DNA of 64,000 bases from an uncultured bacterium (GCA_905215625.1 CAJMQQ010000005.1:10023-74022); one strand, 5' to 3'. Shown: positions 43,563 through 52,361, counted from the first letter of the stretch. The notes: generated by a model not told the origin, from the sequence alone. Numbers and translations: made by a program.

Positions 43563-43591
43563 TTGACAGAATATCTGGAATGTTGTACTAT
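43563..43591 (+). promoter_or_regulatory. Promoter of the LacI regulator gene
   Basis: A perfect TTGACA (43563-43568), 17-bp spacer and TACTAT (43586-43591). Operator site C begins 6 bp downstream. Confidence 0.8.
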
Positions 43592-43597
43592 TTAGAT

Positions 43598-43615
43598 AGT
43601 ACATACGAGTGTATA
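43598..43615. promoter_or_regulatory. LacI-type operator site C (autoregulation)
   Basis: AGTACATACGAGTGTATA is the same motif as site A in reverse orientation (16 of 18 identical). It covers the start of transcription of the regulator's own gene. Confidence 0.8.
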
Positions 43616-43647
43616 TCTGAATCAGTGAAATATAAGGAGTTGCCAGA

Positions 43648-44664
43648 ATGGCAGAAAACAAAGAGCGCGTTACCCGCGCAGACGTAGCGAAAATGGCAGG
43701 AGTCAGTGAAACAGTTGTTTCCTATGTAATTAATAATAACCGTTATGTAGCAATGGATAAGCGCAAAAGGGTAGAAGAGGCGGTCAGGGCTTTGAATTAT
43801 CGCCCCAATAATATTGCCAGGGCATTAAAAGGCAAGCAGAGTAATCAAATTCTGTTTATTGCAGATCACATTACCAATGAGTATTTTGCAAGTATTGTTA
43901 GTGAGATGGATAAATATGCATATGATTCCGGTTATCTGATTTCTCTTTGCGCAAACCGTAATACAGAAGAATTTGTTTCCCAGGTAATCAGCAGACAATA
44001 TGATGGCATTATCGTCAGTTCTGCCAGTTTTCCGCCGGAATATGTAGAGCAGTTTACCCAGGCTGGGATTCCAGTGGTGGTATTCAGACGGCTTCGCCAT
44101 CAGAAAGCAATCGAAAAAGCTGCATATTTAGGAACAGGCCTTTATACAGGGGCCAGATCAGCAGTTAGCCACTTGATTCAAAAAGGCTGCCGGAATATTG
44201 TTTATATTGACCGGATCAGCGCCAGGGGCCATATCAGTCCTCCAGATGATGTGCGATTCAGCGGTTTTGTAGATGAGATGGAGGCCAATGGATTTTTAGT
44301 AGGTCCGGAAAATATTATCTGCGGGTGCCGCAGTCAGGAAGAACTGGAAGAAGATGTAAAACGCAGATTCCGGACAGGTTCTCAGGTAGATGGGATTTTC
44401 GGCCGGAATGATATGATTGCCTGCATTGCTATGACAGCGGCCGTACAGATTGGACTTCGGGTTCCGGAAGACATAAAGGTAATCGGGTTTGACGATTCCA
44501 GTATAAGCCGGTTCTGCTCTCCGAAACTGAGCACTATTAGTTTAAAGAAAACAGAAATTGCTAAGACAACGATGGATATGCTGACTCAGATGATTAGTGG
44601 AAATCAGCCGGAAAATGTGGATTTTGATACAACACTGATAGAGAGAGACAGCACAAGAAATTAA
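43648..44664 (+). CDS. LacI family transcriptional regulator
   Basis: This 338-residue regulator has the N-terminal HTH RADVAKMAGVSETVVSYVIN (about 9-28) and hinge helix NNIARALKGKQSN (about 54-66), then a periplasmic-binding-protein-like sugar domain ending with CSPKLSTISLKKTEIA. It should bind palindromes with central CG through the hinge. Four such sites lie in front of this gene, the PTS gene, the isomerase-like gene and the sulfatase operon, so it is very probably the local repressor of all four. The effector sugar is unknown. AAGGAG precedes the ATG. Confidence 0.93.
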   Translation: MAENKERVTRADVAKMAGVSETVVSYVINNNRYVAMDKRKRVEEAVRALNYRPNNIARALKGKQSNQILFIADHITNEYFASIVSEMDKYAYDSGYLISLCANRNTEEFVSQVISRQYDGIIVSSASFPPEYVEQFTQAGIPVVVFRRLRHQKAIEKAAYLGTGLYTGARSAVSHLIQKGCRNIVYIDRISARGHISPPDDVRFSGFVDEMEANGFLVGPENIICGCRSQEELEEDVKRRFRTGSQVDGIFGRNDMIACIAMTAAVQIGLRVPEDIKVIGFDDSSISRFCSPKLSTISLKKTEIAKTTMDMLTQMISGNQPENVDFDTTLIERDSTRN

Positions 44665-44731
44665 ATTGAAAGGAACTGCTGTATCATAAATTTTGCGGAA
44701 TTTGTTTTGCAGCAGAACTTTTTTCCAGAAT

Positions 44732-44749
44732 AGTACACACGAGTGTACA
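44732..44749. promoter_or_regulatory. LacI-type operator site D (before the sulfatase operon)
   Basis: AGTACACACGAGTGTACA contains perfectly palindromic arms GTACAC/GTGTAC around the central CG. It lies 123 bp before the solute-binding protein gene. No clear -35/-10 pair is visible here; TTGCAG (44706) with AATAGT (44728) is a weak candidate. Confidence 0.82.
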
Positions 44750-44872
44750 CGAAAAAAGCCATAGATAATTATATGGGGCAGAATATTTTATAAAAAACAC
44801 AGGAATTTCTGTGTGAAATATAACGTCGATGAAAATCGGGGTTAAAAACAATTAAGAAAGCGAGGAAGGGTT

Positions 44873-46219
44873 ATGAAGAAAAAAGGATTACTGGCACTGG
44901 GGTTAGCGGCTGCTATGGCGTTTACTACAGCTTGTTCTGGCGGAGGCGCAGATAGTACGACTGCAGCACCGGCAGGAGAGACAAAGACGGAAAGCGCAAA
45001 AACAGAAGGTGGAGAGGCCGCTTCTGGTGAAGAAATCACATTAAAAATTGCAAACTATGCAATTCTGGAAGCAGGATATGATACATTCTGGGGAGAGGTA
45101 AAAGAAGGTTTTGAAGCAAAATATCCGAATATTAAGATTGAGTGGGTTTCTGCTCCTTATGGTGAGATTTTGAATCAGGTTATTAATATGGCAGGCGGCG
45201 GCGATAAAGTAGATGCCATTTTTAGTGAAATGATTTGGATTCCAGCTCTGGTAGATGCAGGTCTGGCAGCTCCTATGGATGAAATTTTAAGTCCGGAATT
45301 TTTAGCAGATTATTATCCTAATATTTTGGAAGCCCATTCAGTAGACGGAAAAGTTTACGGAGCACCACTTTATGTATCTCCATTTGTTTTGTTCTACAAC
45401 AAGGATTTGTTTGAAAAGGCTGGATTAGATCCAGAAAATCCACCAAAAACATATGATGAAATGTTAGAAATTGCTCCTAAGCTGGCAGCATTGACTACAG
45501 ATGATGGAAATCAGGTATATCCATTTGGACAGCCAACAGCTTCTGTAATTGTAATTGGTTCTTCTATTCAGTCCTTTGCCCAGACGTTTGGCGGTACGGT
45601 ATTTGATGAAAATAATCAGTTTAATGTAGACAATCAGGGATTTACAGATGCTATGAATATGCTTCAGAAGATGGATGAACTGGGATATAATCCTCAGAAC
45701 TGCAAACCGAAGGATCTGCGAAATCTGTTTGCATTAGGTCAGGTAGCAATGTATTACGATAATACCTGGGGATACAATGGCGCCAAGTCTATTAATCCAG
45801 AAGTAGCAAACTTCGCAGCAACTGCAATGCCGTTATCTGGCGGTTCTGGTGACGGAGCTTCCACTTTACAGTCTCATTGCTTTGTAGCAGTTGATAATGG
45901 ACCAGAGAGAGTAGATGCAGTAAAGAAATTTATTGAATATGTAATTACTCCAGAAGTATTAAATGACTATATTGCGAACATTGCTCCTGCTTATCCAGCA
46001 AAGAAAGCAATGGAAAATATGGACGCTGTTGTAAATAGTGAATTCTTAAAGGGCGGCAAGGGGGCTGTTGAGAAGGCAGTTCCAGTATATCAGTTCCCAA
46101 CTCTGTCTGATTTTAACTTAGAGTTGTGTGCTTTAAGCCAGGCAGTTACTGTAGGAAAAGAAGATGTAGCAACTGCAATCGAAAACTTTAAGAGTACGGT
46201 ACAGCCGTTGCTGCCATAA
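44873..46219 (+). CDS. ABC sugar transporter solute-binding lipoprotein
   Basis: This 448-residue family-1 extracellular solute-binding protein has a lipoprotein signal with Cys21 (AMAFTTAC|SGGG), a Gly/Thr/Glu-rich spacer and then a two-lobed domain with IWIPALVDAGLAAPMDEIL and APLYVSPFVLFYNKDLFEKA. It should capture an oligosaccharide or sulfated sugar for the two permeases encoded downstream. It is the first gene of the operator-D operon. A GC-rich hairpin follows it. Confidence 0.92.
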   Translation: MKKKGLLALGLAAAMAFTTACSGGGADSTTAAPAGETKTESAKTEGGEAASGEEITLKIANYAILEAGYDTFWGEVKEGFEAKYPNIKIEWVSAPYGEILNQVINMAGGGDKVDAIFSEMIWIPALVDAGLAAPMDEILSPEFLADYYPNILEAHSVDGKVYGAPLYVSPFVLFYNKDLFEKAGLDPENPPKTYDEMLEIAPKLAALTTDDGNQVYPFGQPTASVIVIGSSIQSFAQTFGGTVFDENNQFNVDNQGFTDAMNMLQKMDELGYNPQNCKPKDLRNLFALGQVAMYYDNTWGYNGAKSINPEVANFAATAMPLSGGSGDGASTLQSHCFVAVDNGPERVDAVKKFIEYVITPEVLNDYIANIAPAYPAKKAMENMDAVVNSEFLKGGKGAVEKAVPVYQFPTLSDFNLELCALSQAVTVGKEDVATAIENFKSTVQPLLP

Positions 46220-46243
46220 CCTGAGACACAATATTGAACTGAA

Positions 46244-46273
46244 GGGCGGGGGCATAAATTAAGGTCCCCGCCC
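46244..46273 (+). promoter_or_regulatory. Intercistronic GC-rich hairpin
   Basis: GGGCGGGG (46244-46251) pairs perfectly with CCCCGCCC (46266-46273), 14-nt loop, no T tract. Placed after a binding-protein gene, it fits an mRNA stabiliser or partial terminator giving more binding protein than downstream products. Confidence 0.65.
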
Positions 46274-46335
46274 ATTAAGGGAATGGATAGGACAGTCAAA
46301 AAATTGGGAAAAGAGAAAGACAATGGGGGAAAATT

Positions 46336-47760
46336 ATGGATAGAAAAATGGATGGGAAGCATATAAACAAGCCGAACATTGTATTTATTCTGACAGATGA
46401 TCAGGGATATTGGTCACTTGGGTGCTATGGAAATAAAGAGATACATACACCAAATCTGGACCGATTGGCAGAACGGGGAATCCGGTTTGATAATTTTTTC
46501 TGTGTTTCTCCAGTATGTTCTCCGGCTAGAGCGTCTCTGATGACAGGAAGAATTCCATCCCAGCATGGTGTCCATGATTATTTGTGCGGAGGCAATGGAG
46601 GATCTACACAGACAGCGATTGAATATCTGAAAGGACAGACTGGATATACCGATATTTTAGCAGAGAATGGTTATGTATGCGGACTTAGCGGAAAATGGCA
46701 TCTGGGAGACGGACTTCATCCGCAGAAAGGTTTCAGCTTTTGGTATACCCATCAGAAAGGCGGCGGTCCTTATTACAATGCTCCGATGATCCGGGACGGC
46801 AGATATGTAGAAGAAAAAGAATATATTACAGATGTCATTACAGATGAAGCCTTAAAGTTTATTGACAATGAAAAACATAAAGACCATCCGTTCTATTTAA
46901 GCGTTCATTATACAGCTCCACATTCTCCATGGATTGACTGCCATCCAAAAGAATACACCGATCTTTACGAAAACTGTGAATTTAAGAGCTGCCCACAGGG
47001 GGAACCGCATCCTTGGGCGAAGTTGGGAGTAATCTCTGGATATGACAGGCCAAGAGAGAGTTTAATTGGCTATTTTGCAGCAGTTACGGCAATGGATGCG
47101 AATGTTGGAAGAATTTTAGATAAGCTGGAACAAGAAGGACTTACCGAAAATACGTTGATTATTTTTTCCAGTGATAATGGATTCAACTGTGGACATCACG
47201 GAATTTGGGGAAAGGGAAATGGAACCTTTCCATTAAATCTTTATGATTCTTCTGTAAAAGTTCCATTTATTATCAGCCATCAGGGTCATTTGGCAGAAGG
47301 AACCGTATGTGAGGATATGTGCAGCGGGTATGACTTTATGCCGACACTTCTGGATTATCTGGGGATAGAAAATCCAGAGGCAGAGGGACTTCCGGGAAAA
47401 AGTTTTTTAAAATCTCTGCTGGGAGAAAAACAAGAAAATGACGGAACTGTAGTTGTATTTGATGAGTACGGGCCGGCCAGAATGATTCGCAGCAAAGAAT
47501 ATAAATATATTCATAGATGTCCGTTCGGACCAGATGAGTTTTATGATTTAAAGCAGGATCCAAATGAAGAGAAAAATCTGATTGATAATGAAGATTATCA
47601 GGAATTGGTTCAGGCAATGAAACGTCGTATGGATACATGGTTTTTGCGTTATGCCAATCCGGAGATTGATGGCAGCAGAGAGCCGGTATTAGGCGGAGGA
47701 CAGAAAGATTTGGCAGGAATGTGGGGACCTGGTCTCCATGTTTATAATGAGAATAAGTAA
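46336..47760 (+). CDS. Cys-type sulfatase, cytoplasmic
   Basis: This 474-residue S1-type sulfatase hydrolyses a sulfate ester. The metal-binding start NIVFILTDDQGYWSLGCYG (about 14-32) and the activation motif C61-S-P-A-R (VCSPARASLMTGR) are intact, followed by GKWHLGDG and FSSDNGFNCGHHG. Cys61 must be converted to formylglycine. There is no signal peptide, so the substrate is desulfated after import, unlike most secreted GAG sulfatases. It lies between the binding protein and the permeases. GGGGGAAAA precedes the ATG. Confidence 0.93.
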   Translation: MDRKMDGKHINKPNIVFILTDDQGYWSLGCYGNKEIHTPNLDRLAERGIRFDNFFCVSPVCSPARASLMTGRIPSQHGVHDYLCGGNGGSTQTAIEYLKGQTGYTDILAENGYVCGLSGKWHLGDGLHPQKGFSFWYTHQKGGGPYYNAPMIRDGRYVEEKEYITDVITDEALKFIDNEKHKDHPFYLSVHYTAPHSPWIDCHPKEYTDLYENCEFKSCPQGEPHPWAKLGVISGYDRPRESLIGYFAAVTAMDANVGRILDKLEQEGLTENTLIIFSSDNGFNCGHHGIWGKGNGTFPLNLYDSSVKVPFIISHQGHLAEGTVCEDMCSGYDFMPTLLDYLGIENPEAEGLPGKSFLKSLLGEKQENDGTVVVFDEYGPARMIRSKEYKYIHRCPFGPDEFYDLKQDPNEEKNLIDNEDYQELVQAMKRRMDTWFLRYANPEIDGSREPVLGGGQKDLAGMWGPGLHVYNENK

Positions 47761-47790
47761 TGGGAACCAGGCGGGAGAGGAGGAAACGTT

Positions 47791-48711
47791 TTGAATACAG
47801 AGGTTAAACGTTTTAAGCTAAAAAGGCATACAGCAGATAAGCTGTTTTCACTGATGTTATTGCTTCCTGCAATCATCACAACGACCATGTTTATTTTAGT
47901 TCCGGTAGTAGACTCTATTTATCGAAGCTTTTTTGACTATCGGGTACGTAATATTATTTCTGGAGAACCAGGGGTATGGAATAATTTTGCCAACTATACT
48001 AAACTATTTTCAAATGGTAAATTAGTGCCGTCTATGATTAACACGCTGGTGTTTGTATTTGGTGTCGTAATTGCCCAGTTCGTTTTGGGAATGGCTCTGG
48101 CACTGATTTTAAATACCAATATGAAGGCATCCCGTTTTATCCGAAGCATTATGATGGTGCCGTGGGTAGTTCCGACGATTATTTCAGGTCTGGTCTGGTT
48201 ATGGATGTTCCAGCCACAGTACGGCCTTGTAAAGTTTATCGTAGGTGTTATTACGGGAGGAAAAGTTACCGATTTTGCGATTTTGAATAATCCGGCAACG
48301 GCTATGTTTGGCGTTTCGGTTGCTGCTTTATGGAAACAGATTCCTCTGGCAACCCTGCTCCTTCTTGCAGGACTTGCCAATGTTCCGGAAGATATGCTGG
48401 AAGCAGCAAAAATTGATGGTGCAAATGCAGTACAGAGATTTTTCAGAATCACGATGCCATACATGAAGAGCGTAATTAAGGTAACGGTTTCTATGTCTAT
48501 TATTGAGAACTTTAAACAGTTCCCATTATTCTGGACTATGACCGGAGGCGGACCAAACAACTCTACAACAACTATGGCAATTCTCAGTTACAGAGAGGCG
48601 TTTGTTTCTAATAACTTTGGTTCTGGTGCTGCAGTAACAACGGTATGGATGCTGATGATGATTGTTGTGGTATTCTTTTATAATCGCATCTTTAAAGAGT
48701 CAGACGTATAG
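47791..48711 (+). CDS. ABC sugar transporter permease, MalF type
   Basis: This 306-residue protein has six helices and the EAA loop EDMLEAAKIDGANAVQRFFR (about 199-218), which contacts the ATPase. It starts with TTG at 47791, supported by AGGAGG at 47778-47783 and by the absence of a suitable ATG. It forms the transport channel with the next gene product. No ATPase subunit gene is in the operon, so a shared MsmK-type ATPase from elsewhere is expected. Confidence 0.92.
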   Translation: MNTEVKRFKLKRHTADKLFSLMLLLPAIITTTMFILVPVVDSIYRSFFDYRVRNIISGEPGVWNNFANYTKLFSNGKLVPSMINTLVFVFGVVIAQFVLGMALALILNTNMKASRFIRSIMMVPWVVPTIISGLVWLWMFQPQYGLVKFIVGVITGGKVTDFAILNNPATAMFGVSVAALWKQIPLATLLLLAGLANVPEDMLEAAKIDGANAVQRFFRITMPYMKSVIKVTVSMSIIENFKQFPLFWTMTGGGPNNSTTTMAILSYREAFVSNNFGSGAAVTTVWMLMMIVVVFFYNRIFKESDV

Positions 48712-48728
48712 GAAGGAGGAGAGGAAAG

Positions 48729-49568
48729 ATGAAACGAAATCGGTTAATTGGAAATATTGTAAAATATGTGGTTTTGGCACTGATTCTTCTGTTCCTGCTG
48801 TTCCCGCTGATGTGGGTACTGCTAACGTCTTTTAAGACGAATATGGAGGCATATAAATTCCCTCCGACTTTGATTCCGGAAGCGCCGACTGTACAGAGTT
48901 ACATTGATTTGTTTACAAAGAATAACGAGTTCTTTATATACTACAAAAACAACTTCATCGTAGCCGGTGGCGCTGCGCTTTTGACTACATTAATCGCGAT
49001 TATGTCCGGATATGCACTTTCCAGATTCCATTTTAAGTGGAATGGATGGATTGTGGCAGCATTTACATCTGCACAGATGTTCCCGATTATCAGCCGTTTG
49101 ATTTCCCTGTATAAGATCATGGGAGACGTCAACCTGATTAATACCCGTACCGGATTAATCTTAGCAGTAGGAGCTTCTATGCTTCCATTTACTATCATGC
49201 TGATGTCCAGCTTTTATGATGGCATTCCGGTAGAACTGGAAGAAGCAGCCCAGATTGATGGCGCTGGCCGTTTTGGAATTTTATTCCGGGTAGTTGCACC
49301 ATTAATTAAGCCAGGTATGCTGGCAGTCGGAATTTATGCATTCCTGCTGTCCTGGGATGATTATCTTCACTGTTCCACTCTGATTCAGACGGACTCTCTG
49401 CGTACATTATCTGCAGGTGTAGCGCTCCGGTACTTAGGAGAATTATCCTATGACTGGTCTTTGATTAATACGATTTCCATCGTAGGTACGCTGCCAATGG
49501 TTCTTATCTTCTTCTTCTTCCAGAAGTATATGGTAAAGGGTCTGGTAGCAGGTGCAGTAAAAGGTTAA
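48729..49568 (+). CDS. ABC sugar transporter permease, MalG type
   Basis: This 279-residue protein has six membrane helices and the EAA loop PVELEEAAQIDGAGRFGILF (about 166-185). It is 17 bp after the MalF-type gene with AGGAGGAG upstream. It completes the membrane part of the importer for the sulfated or related sugar. Confidence 0.93.
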   Translation: MKRNRLIGNIVKYVVLALILLFLLFPLMWVLLTSFKTNMEAYKFPPTLIPEAPTVQSYIDLFTKNNEFFIYYKNNFIVAGGAALLTTLIAIMSGYALSRFHFKWNGWIVAAFTSAQMFPIISRLISLYKIMGDVNLINTRTGLILAVGASMLPFTIMLMSSFYDGIPVELEEAAQIDGAGRFGILFRVVAPLIKPGMLAVGIYAFLLSWDDYLHCSTLIQTDSLRTLSAGVALRYLGELSYDWSLINTISIVGTLPMVLIFFFFQKYMVKGLVAGAVKG

Positions 49569-49592
49569 TAAAACATATCAAGGAGGAGAAAT

Positions 49593-50447
49593 ATGTTAAC
49601 AACAAGCAAAGAAATGCTGTTAGATGCAGCGAAAAATGGTTATGCAGTTCCGGCTATTAACACGCAGGGCGGAAATTATGATATTATCTGGGCTATTTGT
49701 AAAGCTGCAGAAGATTTACATTCCCCAATTATTCTTGCTCACTACGTAAGTACGGGAGCGTATTCCGGACATGACTGGTTTGTAAATGTATGCAAATGGT
49801 GTGCAGATAAGGTATCTGTACCGGTTGCCATCCACCTGGATCATGGTGATGGTTTTGACATCTGTATGGAAGCTTTAAAACTGGGATTTACCTCTTTGAT
49901 GATTGACGGATCTACCAAGCCAATCGAAGAGAATGCAGCTATGACCAATAAAGTATTAGAAGTTGCAAAATGCTTTGGCGTTCCGGTAGAAGCAGAGATT
50001 GGCGAACTTCTCCGTCTGGACAATATGGGTACCGTTATGGAAAACAAGAATATCGTAGATCCGGAAGAGGTACGCCGTTTCTTAAGCTTATGTACACCAG
50101 ATTCATTGGCAATTGGAATTGGCAATGCACATGGATATTACAAAGGGGAGCCGGATATTCATCTGGAAGTTATGGAAGCAGTCCGGAAGTTTACGGACAT
50201 TCCACTGGTTCTGCATGGCTGTACCGGTATGAAGGAAGAGATTATTAAAGAAGCGATTAAGCTGGGCGTAGCAAAGATTAACTTTGGTACTGAAATCCGC
50301 TACAAATATGTTGAGCATTATGAAGAAGGCTTAAAGACTTTAAATCATCAGGGACACTCATGGAAACTGTCCCAGTATGCAAATGAAAAACTCCAGGAAG
50401 ACGTAAGAAAGATTATTCGTCTTGCAGGATCGGAAGGAAGAGTTTAA
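49593..50447 (+). CDS. Class II fructose/tagatose-bisphosphate aldolase family protein
   Basis: This 284-residue Zn-dependent aldolase is of the FbaA/GatY/KbaY type. D83 and H84 in HLDHGDGFD, H180 in GNAHGYYKGEP and H208 in VLHGCTGM match the catalytic base and zinc ligands. It would split a ketose-(bis)phosphate made from the imported sugar into triose units. The KbaY/GatY resemblance fits a tagatose-type route, but no 6-phosphofructokinase-like kinase is nearby. AAGGAGG precedes the ATG. Confidence 0.88.
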   Translation: MLTTSKEMLLDAAKNGYAVPAINTQGGNYDIIWAICKAAEDLHSPIILAHYVSTGAYSGHDWFVNVCKWCADKVSVPVAIHLDHGDGFDICMEALKLGFTSLMIDGSTKPIEENAAMTNKVLEVAKCFGVPVEAEIGELLRLDNMGTVMENKNIVDPEEVRRFLSLCTPDSLAIGIGNAHGYYKGEPDIHLEVMEAVRKFTDIPLVLHGCTGMKEEIIKEAIKLGVAKINFGTEIRYKYVEHYEEGLKTLNHQGHSWKLSQYANEKLQEDVRKIIRLAGSEGRV

Positions 50448-50470
50448 GAATTAAACCAGGAGGAATAACA

Positions 50471-51520
50471 ATGAAAAACAGTGAACTTACTTACAAAGAA
50501 ATTTATGGCCAGCCAGCATCTTTCCAGGCAATTAACGATACGTTAGAGGATATTTACAAAGTTCTGGATGAAGTTTTTGCAGAAGAATACGATGAACTGA
50601 TTTTCACCGGCTGCGGTACTTCTCTGTACCTGGCTCAGGCAGCAGCTCATGCATTTGGAACCTGCACCAAGATTCCGGCAAAAGGAATGTGCTGCTCTGA
50701 ATTATATTATTTCCCAGAGACTTATGTAGGAAACGGCAAGAAGGTTCTGGTACTTCCGATTACCAGAAAGAGCTATACTACAGAAGTTCGTATGGCAATT
50801 GACAAAGTAAGAACTTTTGAAGGCGTAAAGACCCTGGCAATTACCTGTGACCCAGACAGCAGCAAATATAATGATTACATGATTCTTTCTCCAGAGACTG
50901 CAGAAGACAGTGTTATTATGACCCGTTCTTTCACCAGCATGATTTATCTGGCTGCTGTTTTAGCATTCTACGCAGGCGGAAGAAAAGACAAGATCGAGGC
51001 TATGAAGGATTATGCAGCACAGTCTGAAGAGTTCTTAAAAGCAACCGATGAACTGGCTAAAAAGATTGTTGCAGAGCATCCGGAACTGAATCTGTTTATT
51101 ACTCTGGGACAGGGTATCTACTACGGTATTGCAAATGAATGTATGAATAAGATGAAAGAAATGAGTTTAAGCAACTCAGAAGCTTATTATACATTAGAGT
51201 ACCGTCATGGACCCATGAGCCTGGTAGACGACAAGACTCTGATTATCCTTCTGGGACATGAAGATACCGTAGACGGCGACGCAAAGCTGCTGACACAGAT
51301 GAAGGAGTACGGTGCAATTACTCTGGCAATCGGCAATACTGCTTCCAAGGACTTTACCGATGCAGATTATACACTGGATATGGGATACGGCTATGACAGC
51401 ATTCAGAATGCAGCCATGATTGGATTTATCGGTCAGATGATGGGATATTATCTGGCAGAATTAAAGGGATTAAATGCAGATACCCCAAGACACTTATCCC
51501 AGGCAATTGTTATTAAATAA
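50471..51520 (+). CDS. SIS-domain sugar-phosphate isomerase/deaminase/deglycase
   Basis: This 349-residue protein has two SIS domains, the first with FTGCGTSLYLAQAAAHAFG (about 45-63) and VLPITRKSYTTEV, the second with ITLGQGIYYGIANECMNKMKE and SEAYYTLEYRHGPMSLV (about 238-254), as in GlmS C-terminal, AgaS and FrlB relatives. It probably removes an amine or isomerises an amino-sugar phosphate feeding the aldolase, which suggests an amino sugar substrate. It is the last gene of the operon; a 15-bp hairpin follows. Confidence 0.88.
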   Translation: MKNSELTYKEIYGQPASFQAINDTLEDIYKVLDEVFAEEYDELIFTGCGTSLYLAQAAAHAFGTCTKIPAKGMCCSELYYFPETYVGNGKKVLVLPITRKSYTTEVRMAIDKVRTFEGVKTLAITCDPDSSKYNDYMILSPETAEDSVIMTRSFTSMIYLAAVLAFYAGGRKDKIEAMKDYAAQSEEFLKATDELAKKIVAEHPELNLFITLGQGIYYGIANECMNKMKEMSLSNSEAYYTLEYRHGPMSLVDDKTLIILLGHEDTVDGDAKLLTQMKEYGAITLAIGNTASKDFTDADYTLDMGYGYDSIQNAAMIGFIGQMMGYYLAELKGLNADTPRHLSQAIVIK

Positions 51521-51541
51521 CAAAATAAAAACGATTGAAAT

Positions 51542-51587
51542 TAAACAGGCAGGAAGTTTATCGTAAGATAGGCTTCCTGCCTGTTTA
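51542..51587 (+). terminator. Terminator of the sulfatase operon
   Basis: A perfect 15-bp inverted repeat TAAACAGGCAGGAAG (51542-51556) / CTTCCTGCCTGTTTA (51573-51587). The T tract is short (TTTA). Confidence 0.75.
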
Positions 51588-51592
51588 GCAAT

Positions 51593-52093
51593 GTGGCATT
51601 TAATAACGATGCGATTTTGATTAAGTTAGCGAATTATGTTAGACGAATGAACGACAGCTTTTATGAATTATTGGAAGACAAAGAAAGATTGAAAGATCTG
51701 GAGGCATTTCTAAATGAAATGGGGATAGAATGCCGACTGGTATTAAAAAAATTACCGGATGGACAGAGAGAATTATATTTTGAACATGAAAAATTAGTGA
51801 CATTTTCAGAAACAGCTTCTAGTGGAACTCTGGCACTGGTTGATTTATATCGGAGATTGATTCCAAGAGACTGGGAGCCTTCTTTTATTCTTGAAAAGAT
51901 GTATAATGAAATTTGGATTTATGGAACAAATATTTATCAGTTGTATGATGATATTGAAAATAAAATGGAGCTGGGTTTGCAACAGTCTCATCTACAATTG
52001 TTTGTAAAATACTATGACCATTTAAAAATACACAAACCTGACCCAAGAATTGTTTGTGGAATTTCAAAACAAAGAAACTATAAACAAACTTAG
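51593..52093 (+). pseudogene. Fragment of an AAA-type ATPase (AAA_15-like)
   Basis: The frame encodes about 166 residues with no ribosome binding site, beginning 6 bp after a terminator hairpin. The segment LVTFSETASSGTLALVDLYR resembles the ASSGT(K/R)AL signature of AAA_15/OLD-like ATPases, but Walker A (upstream part) and the Walker B FIDEFDAF segment are missing. It therefore looks like a central remnant of a longer gene. It is AT-rich and followed by a tandem repeat, suggesting an old insertion and decay. Confidence 0.55.
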
Positions 52094-52254
52094 ATAAAAA
52101 TTGTTTATAAATACGCAGAACAGAATAAAATTGTACAATGATATTAGAAAGTTTGTTTGAAAAACATCAAAACTACTCAAATACACACAAACTAACTGGA
52201 TACCCCAAAAACTGATCCCTAAGCCCCAATAATTTACTCCAACTCTTGACAAAA

Positions 52255-52302
52255 AGCTAAATAAAGAGCTAAATAAAGAGCTAAATAAAAAGCTAAATAA
52301 AA
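52255..52302. repeat. Four tandem copies of a 12-bp unit AGCTAAATAAA(G/A)
   Basis: Units start at 52255, 52267, 52279 and 52291 and are identical except for the last base; a fifth begins AGCTC and runs into the terminator stem. They lie in the 268-bp gap between the ATPase remnant and glgD. The rest of that gap is AT-rich without a gene. Confidence 0.9.
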
Positions 52303-52348
52303 AGCTCAGGCAATTGACTTATTTTGAACAATTGATGCCTGAGCTTTT
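52300..52348. terminator. Bidirectional terminator downstream of glgD
   Basis: AAAAGCTCAGGCA (52300-52312) pairs with TGCCTGAGCTTTT (52336-52348), extended by ATTG/CAAT. A and T runs on both flanks let it work in both directions, mainly for glgD on the minus strand. Confidence 0.85.
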
Positions 52349-52361
52349 CTGATGGAAGCCT

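Noticed and set aside
40404..51520. Sulfoquinovose (sulfonate) breakdown pathway
   Set aside because: The sulfatase hydrolyses O-sulfate esters, not C-sulfonates, and no sulfoquinovosidase, sulfofructose kinase or transaldolase gene is present.
52255..52302. Tandem repeat as a CRISPR array
   Set aside because: Units are 12 bp, adjacent, without spacers, and no cas genes are present.
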